In this document: positions 19,373 through 26,219 of the stretch, piece after piece
How the letters are laid out: every line of letters begins with the position of its first letter
Position numbering within the stretch: position 1 is the stretch's first letter
Assembly: GCF_003627215.1 (NCBI RefSeq)
Contig: NZ_CP032677.1
Location: forward strand, 2,857,501-2,921,500
Source of the DNA: Pseudomonas sp. Leaf58
GTDB lineage: Bacteria > Pseudomonadota > Gammaproteobacteria > Pseudomonadales > Pseudomonadaceae
Direction of reading: 5' to 3'
Length of the DNA: 64,000 nt
Notes under the pieces: model-generated
Database searches by the model: none
What the model was told of the DNA's origin: nothing
What the model saw: the letters and a program-made list of their open reading frames with translations, nothing else
Program-made: the position numbers and the translations under genes

Positions 19373-21688
19373 TTACTTTAGATCCACTGCTCCCTGGTCC
19401 CGCTCACTGATCAGTACTTCCCGGTACGCCGGGTCAGCCTTGATCTGCGCCTCGGTAAACGGAATTACCGCCAATTGCTTGGCCGCAAACGCCTTGGTCT
19501 GATCACTGGCATGCGCCGATGCCGCTTCGCTTGACTGGGAAAACGCCAGCAACCCGCGGGCCTCTGGCCCCTTGTCAGTAAAGCTGACCAATTGCAAGTA
19601 GCTGGTACCACTGACCACCAGCCGCTTACCCTGCCCGTGCGGCACGCTGTGGATCGCGTTGTACACGCCCAGTGCCTGCGGGCCGCCCGGTACCGGTGTG
19701 CCATCGCTCGCAAGTTGCACCTGCCCCCAACGCACCTCCCCCGCTACGCCGCTGTCACTGACCTGCTTGAGCGAAGCCAGCGCAGCCTGGTGCACCCGCT
19801 TGCGCACGGCCGCCTGTTCAACCGCTAGGCCACGCGGCGTATGCTGCGGGTCGGCGGGGTCAAAGGCCACCCGCCAGCTTTGCGGGTGCTCGGCCAGGGC
19901 GCTGAGCAGGTTCTGGAAGTGCACCAAGCCAATGCCACTGTCGAGGTCGGCCTTGCCGTTCCAGGCCGCTAGGCTATTGCATACTGCCTGCACATCCACA
20001 CCGGCGCCCTGGCACCATTGCAGCAAGTCTGGCAACACCAGGCTGGCCAGGTAAACCTCGTCATCGGTAACCATGCGCTGCAAATCATCGACACTTAACC
20101 GGGCCTTGCCCTGCAGCCGTTGCAGGGCAAAGCGGCCACGCATGCTCAGCGGTTGGTCATGGCGGCTGACCAGCGGTGAGTAGCCAGTCAATGGCTGCGC
20201 CGGGTTGGCCATCCAGGCCGGGTCGTTGGAGTTTTGCACGAAATCTTCGCGCTTAAGGCTCGGCAACAGCCGTGCTGGGAAAATACCTGGCTGCGCCGCC
20301 TGCGCATCGATCTTCCACTGGCACGCGCTGCGCGAGCCATCCAGCACCACCATGCGCCCCTGTGCCTGCGGGTTGCTGCAGGCGCCCAGCAATTGCTGGT
20401 CGACATAAGGCACCACTGATTGGTTCAGGTATAACGCCTGGCCCCCTTGGTCCACGGCCAGCGTGTTGACCCAAGGGATGCCCTGCAACTGCTCGATCGA
20501 GCGCTGCAGCGCCGCCAGGCTGTCGGCATGGTTGATCTGGTACCACTGCTGCAATACCCGGGTGTTCTCGAGGTTGGCGTCACGCAGGCTGTAGGCCGTA
20601 TGAGCGTCCCAGTCCAGGCGCCCTGGCCATTGCACCACCGGCCCGAACTGCGAACTGTACACCTGGCGTTGTACCTGGCGCAGGTTGCCATCCTCGGCCT
20701 TGACCGCAACGCTAACAGTTTGCCGAGCCAGCGGCAGTGATTTGCCATCGAGCAGGTAGCGGGTCGGGTCCTGGGGGTCGAGCTGCAGGCGGTACAGGGT
20801 GAAGTGCTTAGAGGTGTCGACGGTGTGCGTCCAGGCCAGCTGCTGGTTGAAGCCAATGTTGATGACTGGCAGGCCCGGCAATGCCGCACCCATCACATTG
20901 AGCTGGCCGGGAATGGTCAGTTGCATCTGGTAAAAGCGCATGCCGCCCATCCAGGGGAAGTGTGGGTTGGCCAACAACAGGCCGCGGCCATTGGCCGAAC
21001 GCTGCGCTCCCACGGCCACCGCATTGCTACCACGCTCCGTGGCAAACCGTTGTTGCCGGGCCAAGGCCATGGCAAAACCAGCCGGCGCCTGCTGGCTGGC
21101 CTGCGTTGGCGGTTGCGCACCCGCCAGTGCTTCAACGAACTGCCCAATACCGCCTTCGGCCAACAGCCGACGGGTCAGCTTGATCAGGTCCTCGCTGTTG
21201 ATCGGGCGCAGCCACTCGCCGTTGCCACACTCGGCGGGCAACCCTTGGCTGCGGCGCTCGGCCAACGCCCGGTTGTAGCCGCTGGCATACCCTGCCAGCA
21301 ACGCCTGCACCGGTGCCGGCTGCGCCTGCAAAAAAGCACTGACCGCTGCCGGGCTGTTGAGCCAGGTGAAGAACAGGTCACTGGCCAGGTTGTCGCGCTG
21401 CTCCAGGGTCTTGCCCTTGGCACCGAAGTAGCGTGAACGCTCGCCGCTCACCGTCAGCACTTCATCGGCCAGCAAGCACAGGTTGTCCTGGGCGTAGGCG
21501 TAGCCGATGCCATAGCCCAGGCCTCGCTCGTCCTTGGCCACGATATGCGGCACCCCGTAGCTGGTTCGGCGAATTTGTGCGCTAGCATCGGCTGTAGCGG
21601 GCTGCGCCGCTACACCGATGCTGAAAGCCACCAAGGCGGCGGCCAGGCCGGCACAGCTCATGGAACGGGAAAGTGTAAACACGGGCAC
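19373..21688 (-). CDS. Secreted penicillin-amidase-family acylase (PvdQ/QuiP/HacB-like)
   Basis: A 771-residue Ntn-hydrolase precursor with an N-terminal signal sequence (hydrophobic segment about residues 10-28). The alpha chain of about 190 residues is followed by a spacer and then the autocatalytic Gly220-Ser221 junction in TERGSNAVAVG, where Ser221 would become the N-terminal nucleophile of the beta chain. AWTHTVDTSKHFTLY and GIPWVNTLAVD are further conserved beta-chain motifs. Related enzymes hydrolyse acyl-homoserine lactones or the acyl chain of pyoverdine precursors. No siderophore genes are near, so quorum quenching or general amide hydrolysis is as likely. It is apparently monocistronic. 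Confidence 0.87.
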   Translation of the reverse strand: MPVFTLSRSMSCAGLAAALVAFSIGVAAQPATADASAQIRRTSYGVPHIVAKDERGLGYGIGYAYAQDNLCLLADEVLTVSGERSRYFGAKGKTLEQRDNLASDLFFTWLNSPAAVSAFLQAQPAPVQALLAGYASGYNRALAERRSQGLPAECGNGEWLRPINSEDLIKLTRRLLAEGGIGQFVEALAGAQPPTQASQQAPAGFAMALARQQRFATERGSNAVAVGAQRSANGRGLLLANPHFPWMGGMRFYQMQLTIPGQLNVMGAALPGLPVINIGFNQQLAWTHTVDTSKHFTLYRLQLDPQDPTRYLLDGKSLPLARQTVSVAVKAEDGNLRQVQRQVYSSQFGPVVQWPGRLDWDAHTAYSLRDANLENTRVLQQWYQINHADSLAALQRSIEQLQGIPWVNTLAVDQGGQALYLNQSVVPYVDQQLLGACSNPQAQGRMVVLDGSRSACQWKIDAQAAQPGIFPARLLPSLKREDFVQNSNDPAWMANPAQPLTGYSPLVSRHDQPLSMRGRFALQRLQGKARLSVDDLQRMVTDDEVYLASLVLPDLLQWCQGAGVDVQAVCNSLAAWNGKADLDSGIGLVHFQNLLSALAEHPQSWRVAFDPADPQHTPRGLAVEQAAVRKRVHQAALASLKQVSDSGVAGEVRWGQVQLASDGTPVPGGPQALGVYNAIHSVPHGQGKRLVVSGTSYLQLVSFTDKGPEARGLLAFSQSSEAASAHASDQTKAFAAKQLAVIPFTEAQIKADPAYREVLISERDQGAVDLK

Positions 21689-21875
21689 TCCTCAGGTTCG
21701 GGGGTCATCCCGATCAGACGAATGGCCAGGTAAAAATTTTACGTATTGAATGGGGGCGGAACGTCTTGAACAGATACAGGTTTTTTTACCAATGGGCTGC
21801 AGATTTTCCGTTCTCATTCGTCCTAGTAAGTGAGGCACCCATCTTTCGGGTTCGTTGACGAAAAGGAGCATTCAC

Positions 21876-22250
21876 ATGTACAACCCGCAACCCTCGATCC
21901 AGGCTGGGCGTGCCCCAGTCAAAACGCCCAAGGAACAGGACGTTTTTACTGACGAACGCATCGGCAACGAACAAATCCGGGAGCTGTTGCGCGCTTTCGG
22001 TTTGCGCACCAGCCTGATCCGCCTCAAGGTGATCGATGCCTTGCACGCGGCCGACCGCGAGGGCCGCAGCATTGGCGTGCGCGGCGTGCACGCGCAGCTG
22101 GAGCTGCTGGATATTCCGCTGTCGTTTCTAAGCGTGCGCGAGGTGCTCAAGCGGCTGTGCGCCGAAGGCGTTATCCAGCTGGGCAGCGACAAATGCTACA
22201 GCCTAAACCCCCAGGCGCGCGCCGTGCTGGGGCAAACGCCTTTGCGCTAA
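21876..22250 (+). CDS. Fur-like winged-helix protein (Fe2+/Zn2+ uptake regulation-type)
   Basis: A 124-residue protein. Residues about 28-112 look like the winged-helix half of a Fur-family regulator (IRELLRAFGLRTSLIRLKVIDAL, later LSFLSVREVLKRLCAEGVI and QLGSDKCYSLNP). The cysteine- and histidine-rich metal-binding and dimerisation half of true Fur/Zur is absent. AAGGAG lies 7 bases before the ATG at 21876, so that start is preferred to an upstream TTG. It is divergent from the acylase gene. Its function is unknown; pseudomonad relatives are annotated as metal-uptake regulators on the basis of this domain. Confidence 0.7.
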   Translation: MYNPQPSIQAGRAPVKTPKEQDVFTDERIGNEQIRELLRAFGLRTSLIRLKVIDALHAADREGRSIGVRGVHAQLELLDIPLSFLSVREVLKRLCAEGVIQLGSDKCYSLNPQARAVLGQTPLR

Positions 22251-22256
22251 GCGCAC

Positions 22257-22277
22257 GGCCGGCCTATCTGGCCGGCC
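22257..22277 (+). terminator. Hairpin after the Fur-like gene
   Basis: GGCCGGCC-TATCT-GGCCGGCC is a perfect 8-bp stem just past the stop and before the convergent small membrane gene. There is no T-run on either side, so it may act as an mRNA-end hairpin rather than as a strong terminator. Confidence 0.45.
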
Positions 22278-22285
22278 CACCAAGG

Positions 22286-22474
22286 TCAGGGTTTGACCTT
22301 GCGTCGCAGAATGCCATTGATCACCACGACCACCACAGCGATGGCAATGGCCAGCATCTGGAAGGTCTGTTCACTGATCGTGCCCTGCTTTTGCAGGTGA
22401 GACAGGCCTAGCATCAAGCCCAGTACCACCAGGATGATCAGAAGTGAATATTTGAGGCGCTGCACGTGTGTCAT
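22286..22474 (-). CDS. Small two-helix membrane protein, hypothetical
   Basis: A 62-residue protein with two hydrophobic segments, about residues 9-25 (LLIILVVLGLMLGL) and 39-55 (MLAIAIAVVVVVINGIL). A short polar loop separates them, and the tail LRRKVKP is basic. AAGGAA precedes the ATG by 6 bases, which supports translation. I do not recognise the family. The positive C-terminus suggests both ends are cytoplasmic. No operon partner is evident. Confidence 0.65.
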   Translation of the reverse strand: MTHVQRLKYSLLIILVVLGLMLGLSHLQKQGTISEQTFQMLAIAIAVVVVVINGILRRKVKP

Positions 22475-22625
22475 CGAAGGTTCCTTGCAACATCAGGGGC
22501 AATTGGCTCGCAACGAGCCGCGGCAATGATACAACGCCCACCGCCCCCGGCGCTGCATTTCCTGCTGGGTGAGGTAGCGGCTGCCTGAAAGCATGAGGTT
22601 CCCAAGCACCCATGCCGGAGGCACC

Positions 22626-23084
22626 ATGTACAAACCCCTGCTGTTCGCATCGCTGTTCCTGACTCCCTTTACCCTTCATGCGCTAGACACCCATCAAGTT
22701 TCCACCGAGCAACTGCTCGAACTTGGCCGTGAACTGGCCTCCGAGGCCGGCGCTAGCCAATGGCAGCAGTTGTGGCAGCGCGCGCGCCAAGCCGGCTACC
22801 TGCAGGCAAACGGCGCATCGCTGCATTTCAGTATTCCCCAAGCGCAATTACCCGACCTGGCCCGGCAAACCCTTGCAGACGCGGACCAGGTCCAGGCCGT
22901 GCAACAGACTCAGGCGCTGTACCGTCGCAGTTTTGCCGGCCAGGTGATCGGCCAACGCGACGGGCAGCCGCTCGATGCCCTGTGCCTGTTGGTCGACTGG
23001 CGCACGCTGCCACAAGGCATGCACGCAACCCCTCAGGCCTACCTGCACGGCGCCAGCCTGGTAAACAGCTATCCATGCGACTAA
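22626..23084 (+). CDS. Secreted hypothetical protein
   Basis: A 152-residue product with a clear signal peptide (MYKPLLFASLFLTPFTLHA, likely cleaved after the Ala) and a good GGAGG site 4 bases before the ATG at 22626. The mature part is rich in Gln, Ala and Leu with helical character, followed by a more ordered C-terminus with two cysteines (DALCLLVDW and the penultimate cysteine of SYPCD) that could form a disulfide. I recognise no family. It precedes the Mor/DUF2589 genes by about 250 bp, without evidence of co-transcription. Confidence 0.65.
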   Translation: MYKPLLFASLFLTPFTLHALDTHQVSTEQLLELGRELASEAGASQWQQLWQRARQAGYLQANGASLHFSIPQAQLPDLARQTLADADQVQAVQQTQALYRRSFAGQVIGQRDGQPLDALCLLVDWRTLPQGMHATPQAYLHGASLVNSYPCD

Positions 23085-23335
23085 GGGTCACTGCACCCAA
23101 CACACAGCGAATGGAATGTCGTGATGAGAAATCACCAGCTGCAGCCAGAGGTTGAAGCCATGTCCTACAGCACCGGAAATCGATGCCCGCAAAACCTATT
23201 CACCGAAGCTACAAACCCCAGCCCATATGTCGCCTAGCGACCTGCGCCGGCTGTCGCAGAAAATTCAGTCACACCTTCGACATAACGCCGCTGGTGATCG
23301 GCTAGCACATCCCATCCATCCCGAAGGAGCGTCAT
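23085..23335. other. Intergenic region before the Mor-family gene
   Basis: The 250 bp hold no convincing gene. A 25-codon frame starts with ATG at 23160 after AGAGG and ends at 23237; it has no recognisable family and is only a candidate. The GAAGGAG ribosome site for the Mor-family gene lies at the right end. Confidence 0.4.
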
Positions 23336-23716
23336 ATGGAATTGCCAGACTTGAGCCACATCGATATCAGTCAACTGCCCCATTCACTGCAGGCCCTGAT
23401 CGAGTGCATCGGCCTCGACAACGCCTACCAGCTGACCTGCGCCTACGGCGGCAGGCCCAAGTACATCCCCAAACACCGCGAGCGCACCAAGCTGGCCGAC
23501 GTGCTGCCAGCCGAAGCCCTTGACGCACTGATCAAGCGCTTTGCCGGGGTTGCCCTGGAAATCCCCAAGGCTGACCACTTCCAACGTCAGCTGCGCAACC
23601 TGCAAATCCAGAAAGAAAGCGCCAACGGCTTGTCACGCAGCCTGTTGGCCAACAAGTACGGCCTCAGCCTGCGCCAGATCGGCAACATCCGTCGCCAGGA
23701 ACCTTGCGTGCGCTGA
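23336..23716 (+). CDS. Mor/C-family transcription activator-like protein
   Basis: A 126-residue protein resembling the phage Mu Mor (middle operon regulator) family. It has an N-terminal acidic segment with a helical dimerisation region (SLQALIECIGLDNAYQLTCAYGG), the G-G-x-x-x-Y-I-P element (GGRPKYIPKH), and a C-terminal helix-turn-helix (NGLSRSLLANKYGLSLRQIGNIRR). GAAGGAG lies 8 bases before the ATG. No phage genes surround it, so it appears domesticated. Two DUF2589 genes follow at once on the same strand, making them its natural candidate targets. Confidence 0.75.
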   Translation: MELPDLSHIDISQLPHSLQALIECIGLDNAYQLTCAYGGRPKYIPKHRERTKLADVLPAEALDALIKRFAGVALEIPKADHFQRQLRNLQIQKESANGLSRSLLANKYGLSLRQIGNIRRQEPCVR

Positions 23717-23781
23717 TGCCCAACCCCCGTGGCTGCTGTTAAGGGCCACTAATTGCCCCAAACCACAACGAGAATCCAGCT

Positions 23782-24465
23782 ATGTCTATAGATAACAGCC
23801 TCATCGGATCCGTCATCAATGCCTTGCCAATGGACCGCATGATCGCAGGTCCCCTGCAGGCCATGGTCCAGGCCCAGGTTACCGCCAGCAAGTCATATGC
23901 CGACTTCCTGATGCAAGTCTGCGTCCAGGACGGCAAGGCGGTCGCCATCCAGTTCGACTACGACGAAACCCTCGTCGACGAACAGGGCGAGTACCAGGGT
24001 GTCGTCAGCAAGACCATGAAAGTGCCACTGATGGCGGCCATCACCCACCCGAACATCGCTATTGAAGAAGGCAATGTCGAGTTCGAGCTGACCATCAACC
24101 AGATGTCGGAGGATACCTCCGCGAAGGACATGGGCGCCGAAGCCACCGGCTCGCTGGGCTGGGGGCCATTCAAGCTGAATGTGAAAGGCAGCATCAGCCA
24201 CAAGTCCACGCAAACCCGCAAGACCGATACCCGCGCCCGTTACGCCTTCAATACCACACTCAAGCGCCAAGAGCCCCCTGAAGCGATGATGCGGGTAATC
24301 GAATTCCTCACGGATGCCGCCACCAAACCGACCATCCTCAAGTCAGCGACTCTGGAAAGCCCGGAGGCGATCTCGACGGCAGACACGCTGAATGACAAAT
24401 CGACTGGTACCGGTGCTGGTGCCGGTGCTGGTGCTGGTGCTGGTGCTGATGCCGGCACTCCTTGA
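23782..24465 (+). CDS. DUF2589-domain protein with Gly-Ala repeat tail
   Basis: A 227-residue protein whose first 175 residues match the DUF2589 pattern. It opens with SLIGSVINALPMDRMIAGPLQAMVQAQ, in which the G-P-L-x-A-x-x-x-A-Q helix is typical. A beta-rich core follows (KAVAIQFDYDET, VEFELTINQM) and then a segment rich in Ser/Thr/Lys (KGSISHKSTQTRKTDTRA). The C-terminus is an unusual GAGAGAGAGAGA tail encoded by GGTGCT hexamers. No signal peptide or membrane span is seen. The family has no known function that I can cite. The neighbouring gene encodes a shorter relative. Confidence 0.7.
   Translation: MSIDNSLIGSVINALPMDRMIAGPLQAMVQAQVTASKSYADFLMQVCVQDGKAVAIQFDYDETLVDEQGEYQGVVSKTMKVPLMAAITHPNIAIEEGNVEFELTINQMSEDTSAKDMGAEATGSLGWGPFKLNVKGSISHKSTQTRKTDTRARYAFNTTLKRQEPPEAMMRVIEFLTDAATKPTILKSATLESPEAISTADTLNDKSTGTGAGAGAGAGAGADAGTP
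24412..24447 (+). repeat. GGTGCT hexamer tandem array inside the DUF2589 gene
   Basis: Six tandem GGTGCT-type units (one is GGTGCC), followed by GATGCC, encode the Gly-Ala tail. A pure in-frame hexamer array may vary in length by slippage without breaking the frame. Confidence 0.8.
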
Positions 24466-24483
24466 CCTAGCCCTTTAGGCAAC

Positions 24484-24508
24484 TGCCCCCATTGCATCAA
24501 TGGGGGCA
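24484..24508 (+). other. Strong hairpin between the two DUF2589 genes
   Basis: TGCCCCCATTG-CAT-CAATGGGGGCA is a perfect 11-bp stem with a 3-nt loop. It starts 19 bp after the first stop and ends 12 bp before the second gene's AGGAG. No T-run follows, so attenuation or mRNA stabilisation is more likely than full termination. Confidence 0.6.
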
Positions 24509-24533
24509 CCCTTCGCACAGAGGAGCCAACTGA

Positions 24534-25094
24534 TTGGACACCCACCCCGCCCCCATGACCTCCATCGACCTGCGTGAGATCACCCGCGGCCTGCAGGAAG
24601 CTGCCAGCGCCACCAACAGCCTGATCGCACAGCAGTACATCAACCTGTTCGACCAATTCTTCGAGTGCGACACCGAAGCGCTCGGCGCCCCCATGAAGGC
24701 CAAGATGGTTGAAGTTGCCATGGATGGGCAGCACATCATGCGCGTACCGCTGTTCGCGCTGGTATCCCCTAAAGGCCTGGCCTTGGAGCGCATGCAGGTT
24801 GACCTGTCGGTGCGCGTCAAGGGCACCGAAGCACAACAGGCTTTGATGTCCGCAGGCGAAAACAAGGCTGCAAGCTTCAAGGTCAGCATCGGCGGCCAGG
24901 GGCGTCAGGGCGAGAGCCGCGACCCGGACGAAGTGCAGATCCGCATGCAGTTCCAGGCCAGCGAACCGCCCGAAGCACTAAACCGGTTGATTGAGGAGTA
25001 CACCAGCCTGATGATTCCAGTACGTATGCCTAGCCCCCCGCCCCCGGCCTCCAGCGACTCCAATGAATTCATCGAGGCGGCCACCGTTCGTTGA
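24534..25094 (+). CDS. DUF2589-domain protein, second copy
   Basis: A 186-residue relative of the upstream protein. Its N-terminus (ITRGLQEAASATNSLIAQQY) and the pair of beta segments (AKMVEVAMDG, LERMQVDLSVRVKG) align in order with the first copy, and both end their core with a SEPPEALNRLIEEYT / QEPPEAMMRVIEFLT element. The start is taken as TTG at 24534, because AGGAG stands 8 bases upstream; the ATG at 24555 has no ribosome site. A proline-rich PSPPPPASSD linker precedes the end. No signal peptide is seen. Its function is unknown; pairing with copy one suggests a hetero-oligomer. Confidence 0.65.
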   Translation: MDTHPAPMTSIDLREITRGLQEAASATNSLIAQQYINLFDQFFECDTEALGAPMKAKMVEVAMDGQHIMRVPLFALVSPKGLALERMQVDLSVRVKGTEAQQALMSAGENKAASFKVSIGGQGRQGESRDPDEVQIRMQFQASEPPEALNRLIEEYTSLMIPVRMPSPPPPASSDSNEFIEAATVR

Positions 25095-25138
25095 CGGCGG
25101 CTCCTATGGCCAAGCGTTACTAATTCGTACACCTCGAC

Positions 25139-25292
25139 TTAGTCAATGAATTTGATTAAGCCCTTTACGAAATAAGATGGCGCAAACATCGCATTGAACA
25201 ATGACATTGAAACTGTAGCAGTATAGCTGCTCGCGAGTTTGTCAAAGCGCGTCAAGATTCGTCGGCTCTCCTTTAGCCAGCCAAATATACCC
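25139..25292 (-). pseudogene. IS5-family transposase, C-terminal remnant
   Basis: On the minus strand the residues IFGWLKESRRILTRFDKLAS match the conserved DDE-transposase C-terminus of IS5-group elements (usual form: F-x-W-L-K-x-x-R-R-I-x-T-R-F-D-K-L-A). Only about 50 residues remain. The end is degenerate (SMSLFNAMFAPSYF) and no start or catalytic D/D residues are nearby. It adjoins a second, oppositely oriented transposase fragment. Confidence 0.75.
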
Positions 25293-25300
25293 TTGCCAGG

Positions 25301-25420
25301 CTGAAAGAGAATCGGAGGATCGTGACGCGCTTCGAAAAGCTGGCGAAAAGTTATGCCGCGATGGTCTCGCTGGCCTGCGCTATGCGGTGTTTGAGACACC
25401 TCTTTTCAGACAGAGCCTAG
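25301..25420 (+). pseudogene. Second IS5-family transposase C-terminal remnant
   Basis: A 39-codon frame reads LKENRRIVTRFEKLAKSY, AAMVSLACAMRCLRHLF and then SDRA before TAG. This is the complete, well-preserved end of an IS5-group transposase. It starts abruptly at 25301 with no start codon, 9 bp from the minus-strand fragment. The two share the LKE-x-RRI-x-TRF-(D/E)-KLA motif but differ in sequence, so they derive from different elements or have diverged long since. Confidence 0.75.
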
Positions 25421-25459
25421 AAAAAATAAAAACCAAATGACGAGGTACTCCAGGAGAGC

Positions 25460-25723
25460 ATGAAAAATATTGTTCGCACCGGAGACGCAACTGATCACGG
25501 CGGAGAGGTGACTGGCTTCATTCCCCACACCAGCCTCAATGAAAAGCCAATGGCCGGCAAAGGCAACATGGTTTTCTGCCCTCTGTGTAAAGGTGAATTT
25601 CCCATCATCGAGGGCAGTGACACATATCGCGTCAACGGAGTGGCCGTCGCTCTCGACGGCATGAAGACCGCATGCGGGGCCAGCTTGATCGCCAGCTCAT
25701 CACACGGTGGCGTCCATCGCTAG
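25460..25723 (+). CDS. PAAR-domain protein (type VI secretion spike tip)
   Basis: An 87-residue protein with the PAAR pattern: an N-terminal RTGDATDHGGEV, the central GKGNMVFCPLCKG with a C-x-x-C pair, then VNGVAVALDGMKTACGA and a closing SSSHGGVHR. PAAR proteins sharpen the VgrG spike of type VI secretion systems and bind a metal through His/Cys. AGGAG precedes the ATG. No vgrG, hcp or tss gene is in the window, so this is an orphan. A decayed Rhs fragment follows, suggesting what remains of a PAAR-Rhs effector locus. Confidence 0.82.
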   Translation: MKNIVRTGDATDHGGEVTGFIPHTSLNEKPMAGKGNMVFCPLCKGEFPIIEGSDTYRVNGVAVALDGMKTACGASLIASSSHGGVHR

Positions 25724-25823
25724 GTCAATTAGGTCAGTGAAATAGGCGAACAACAGCCATACAGCAGCATGGCTGTTGCCGCCTCCACCGCTGCTTCAAT
25801 CGCTAGATTGATTCCAGCTCTTT

Positions 25824-26147
25824 AAAACTTTGTGCACGAGCGGCAATGACCAACTCGTCATCGAAACCCTCGACCCGTTGGAGAACAAGACCCAGTACAC
25901 CTACAACAGCGACAACCTGCCCATCGCCATGATCGATGCCAATGGTGGTGAGGATGCTGAAGGCCGGCTGCTCAGCTTCACCGACGCCCTGCATCGCCTC
26001 ACCCGCTGGGACTATAACGAAGCCGGGCTGACCCAGCAGCGCCACAACGCCAACGACACCACCCTCACCTACCACTGGGACAAGCTCGGCCAGTTGGTGC
26101 GCCTGCGCAACGAGAACAACAGTGAACGGCAGGTTGCTACTCGCTGA
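25824..26147 (+). pseudogene. Rhs-repeat protein remnant
   Basis: The frame encodes Rhs/YD-repeat sequence: ETLDPLENKTQYTYNSDNLP, then GRLLSFTDALHRLTRWDYNEAG, then TYHWDKLGQLVRLRNENN. Full-length Rhs effectors exceed 1,000 residues and lack such an abrupt end; here only about 105 codons survive. The segment around IDANGGEDAEGR appears to join non-adjacent repeats, consistent with an internal deletion. No start codon or ribosome site is convincing. It is likely a relic of a type VI effector attached to the upstream PAAR gene. Confidence 0.75.
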
Positions 26148-26219
26148 GAACAAAGCCTGCAAGCTGCCGTGGCTCTATAACGCAACTTGACTCACCACAG
26201 TGTTTTTTGCGCCCCCACA

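Noticed and set aside
23160..23237. A 25-codon frame with an AGAGG site before the Mor-family gene
   Set aside because: Too short, with no family resemblance and no conservation evidence available; only mentioned as a candidate.
24534..24555. ATG at 24555 as start of the second DUF2589 protein
   Set aside because: AGGAG stands 8 bases before the TTG at 24534, whereas this ATG has no ribosome site.
25301..25420. The transposase fragments as an intact insertion sequence
   Set aside because: Only C-terminal ends remain; no start, catalytic aspartates or flanking terminal repeats are seen.
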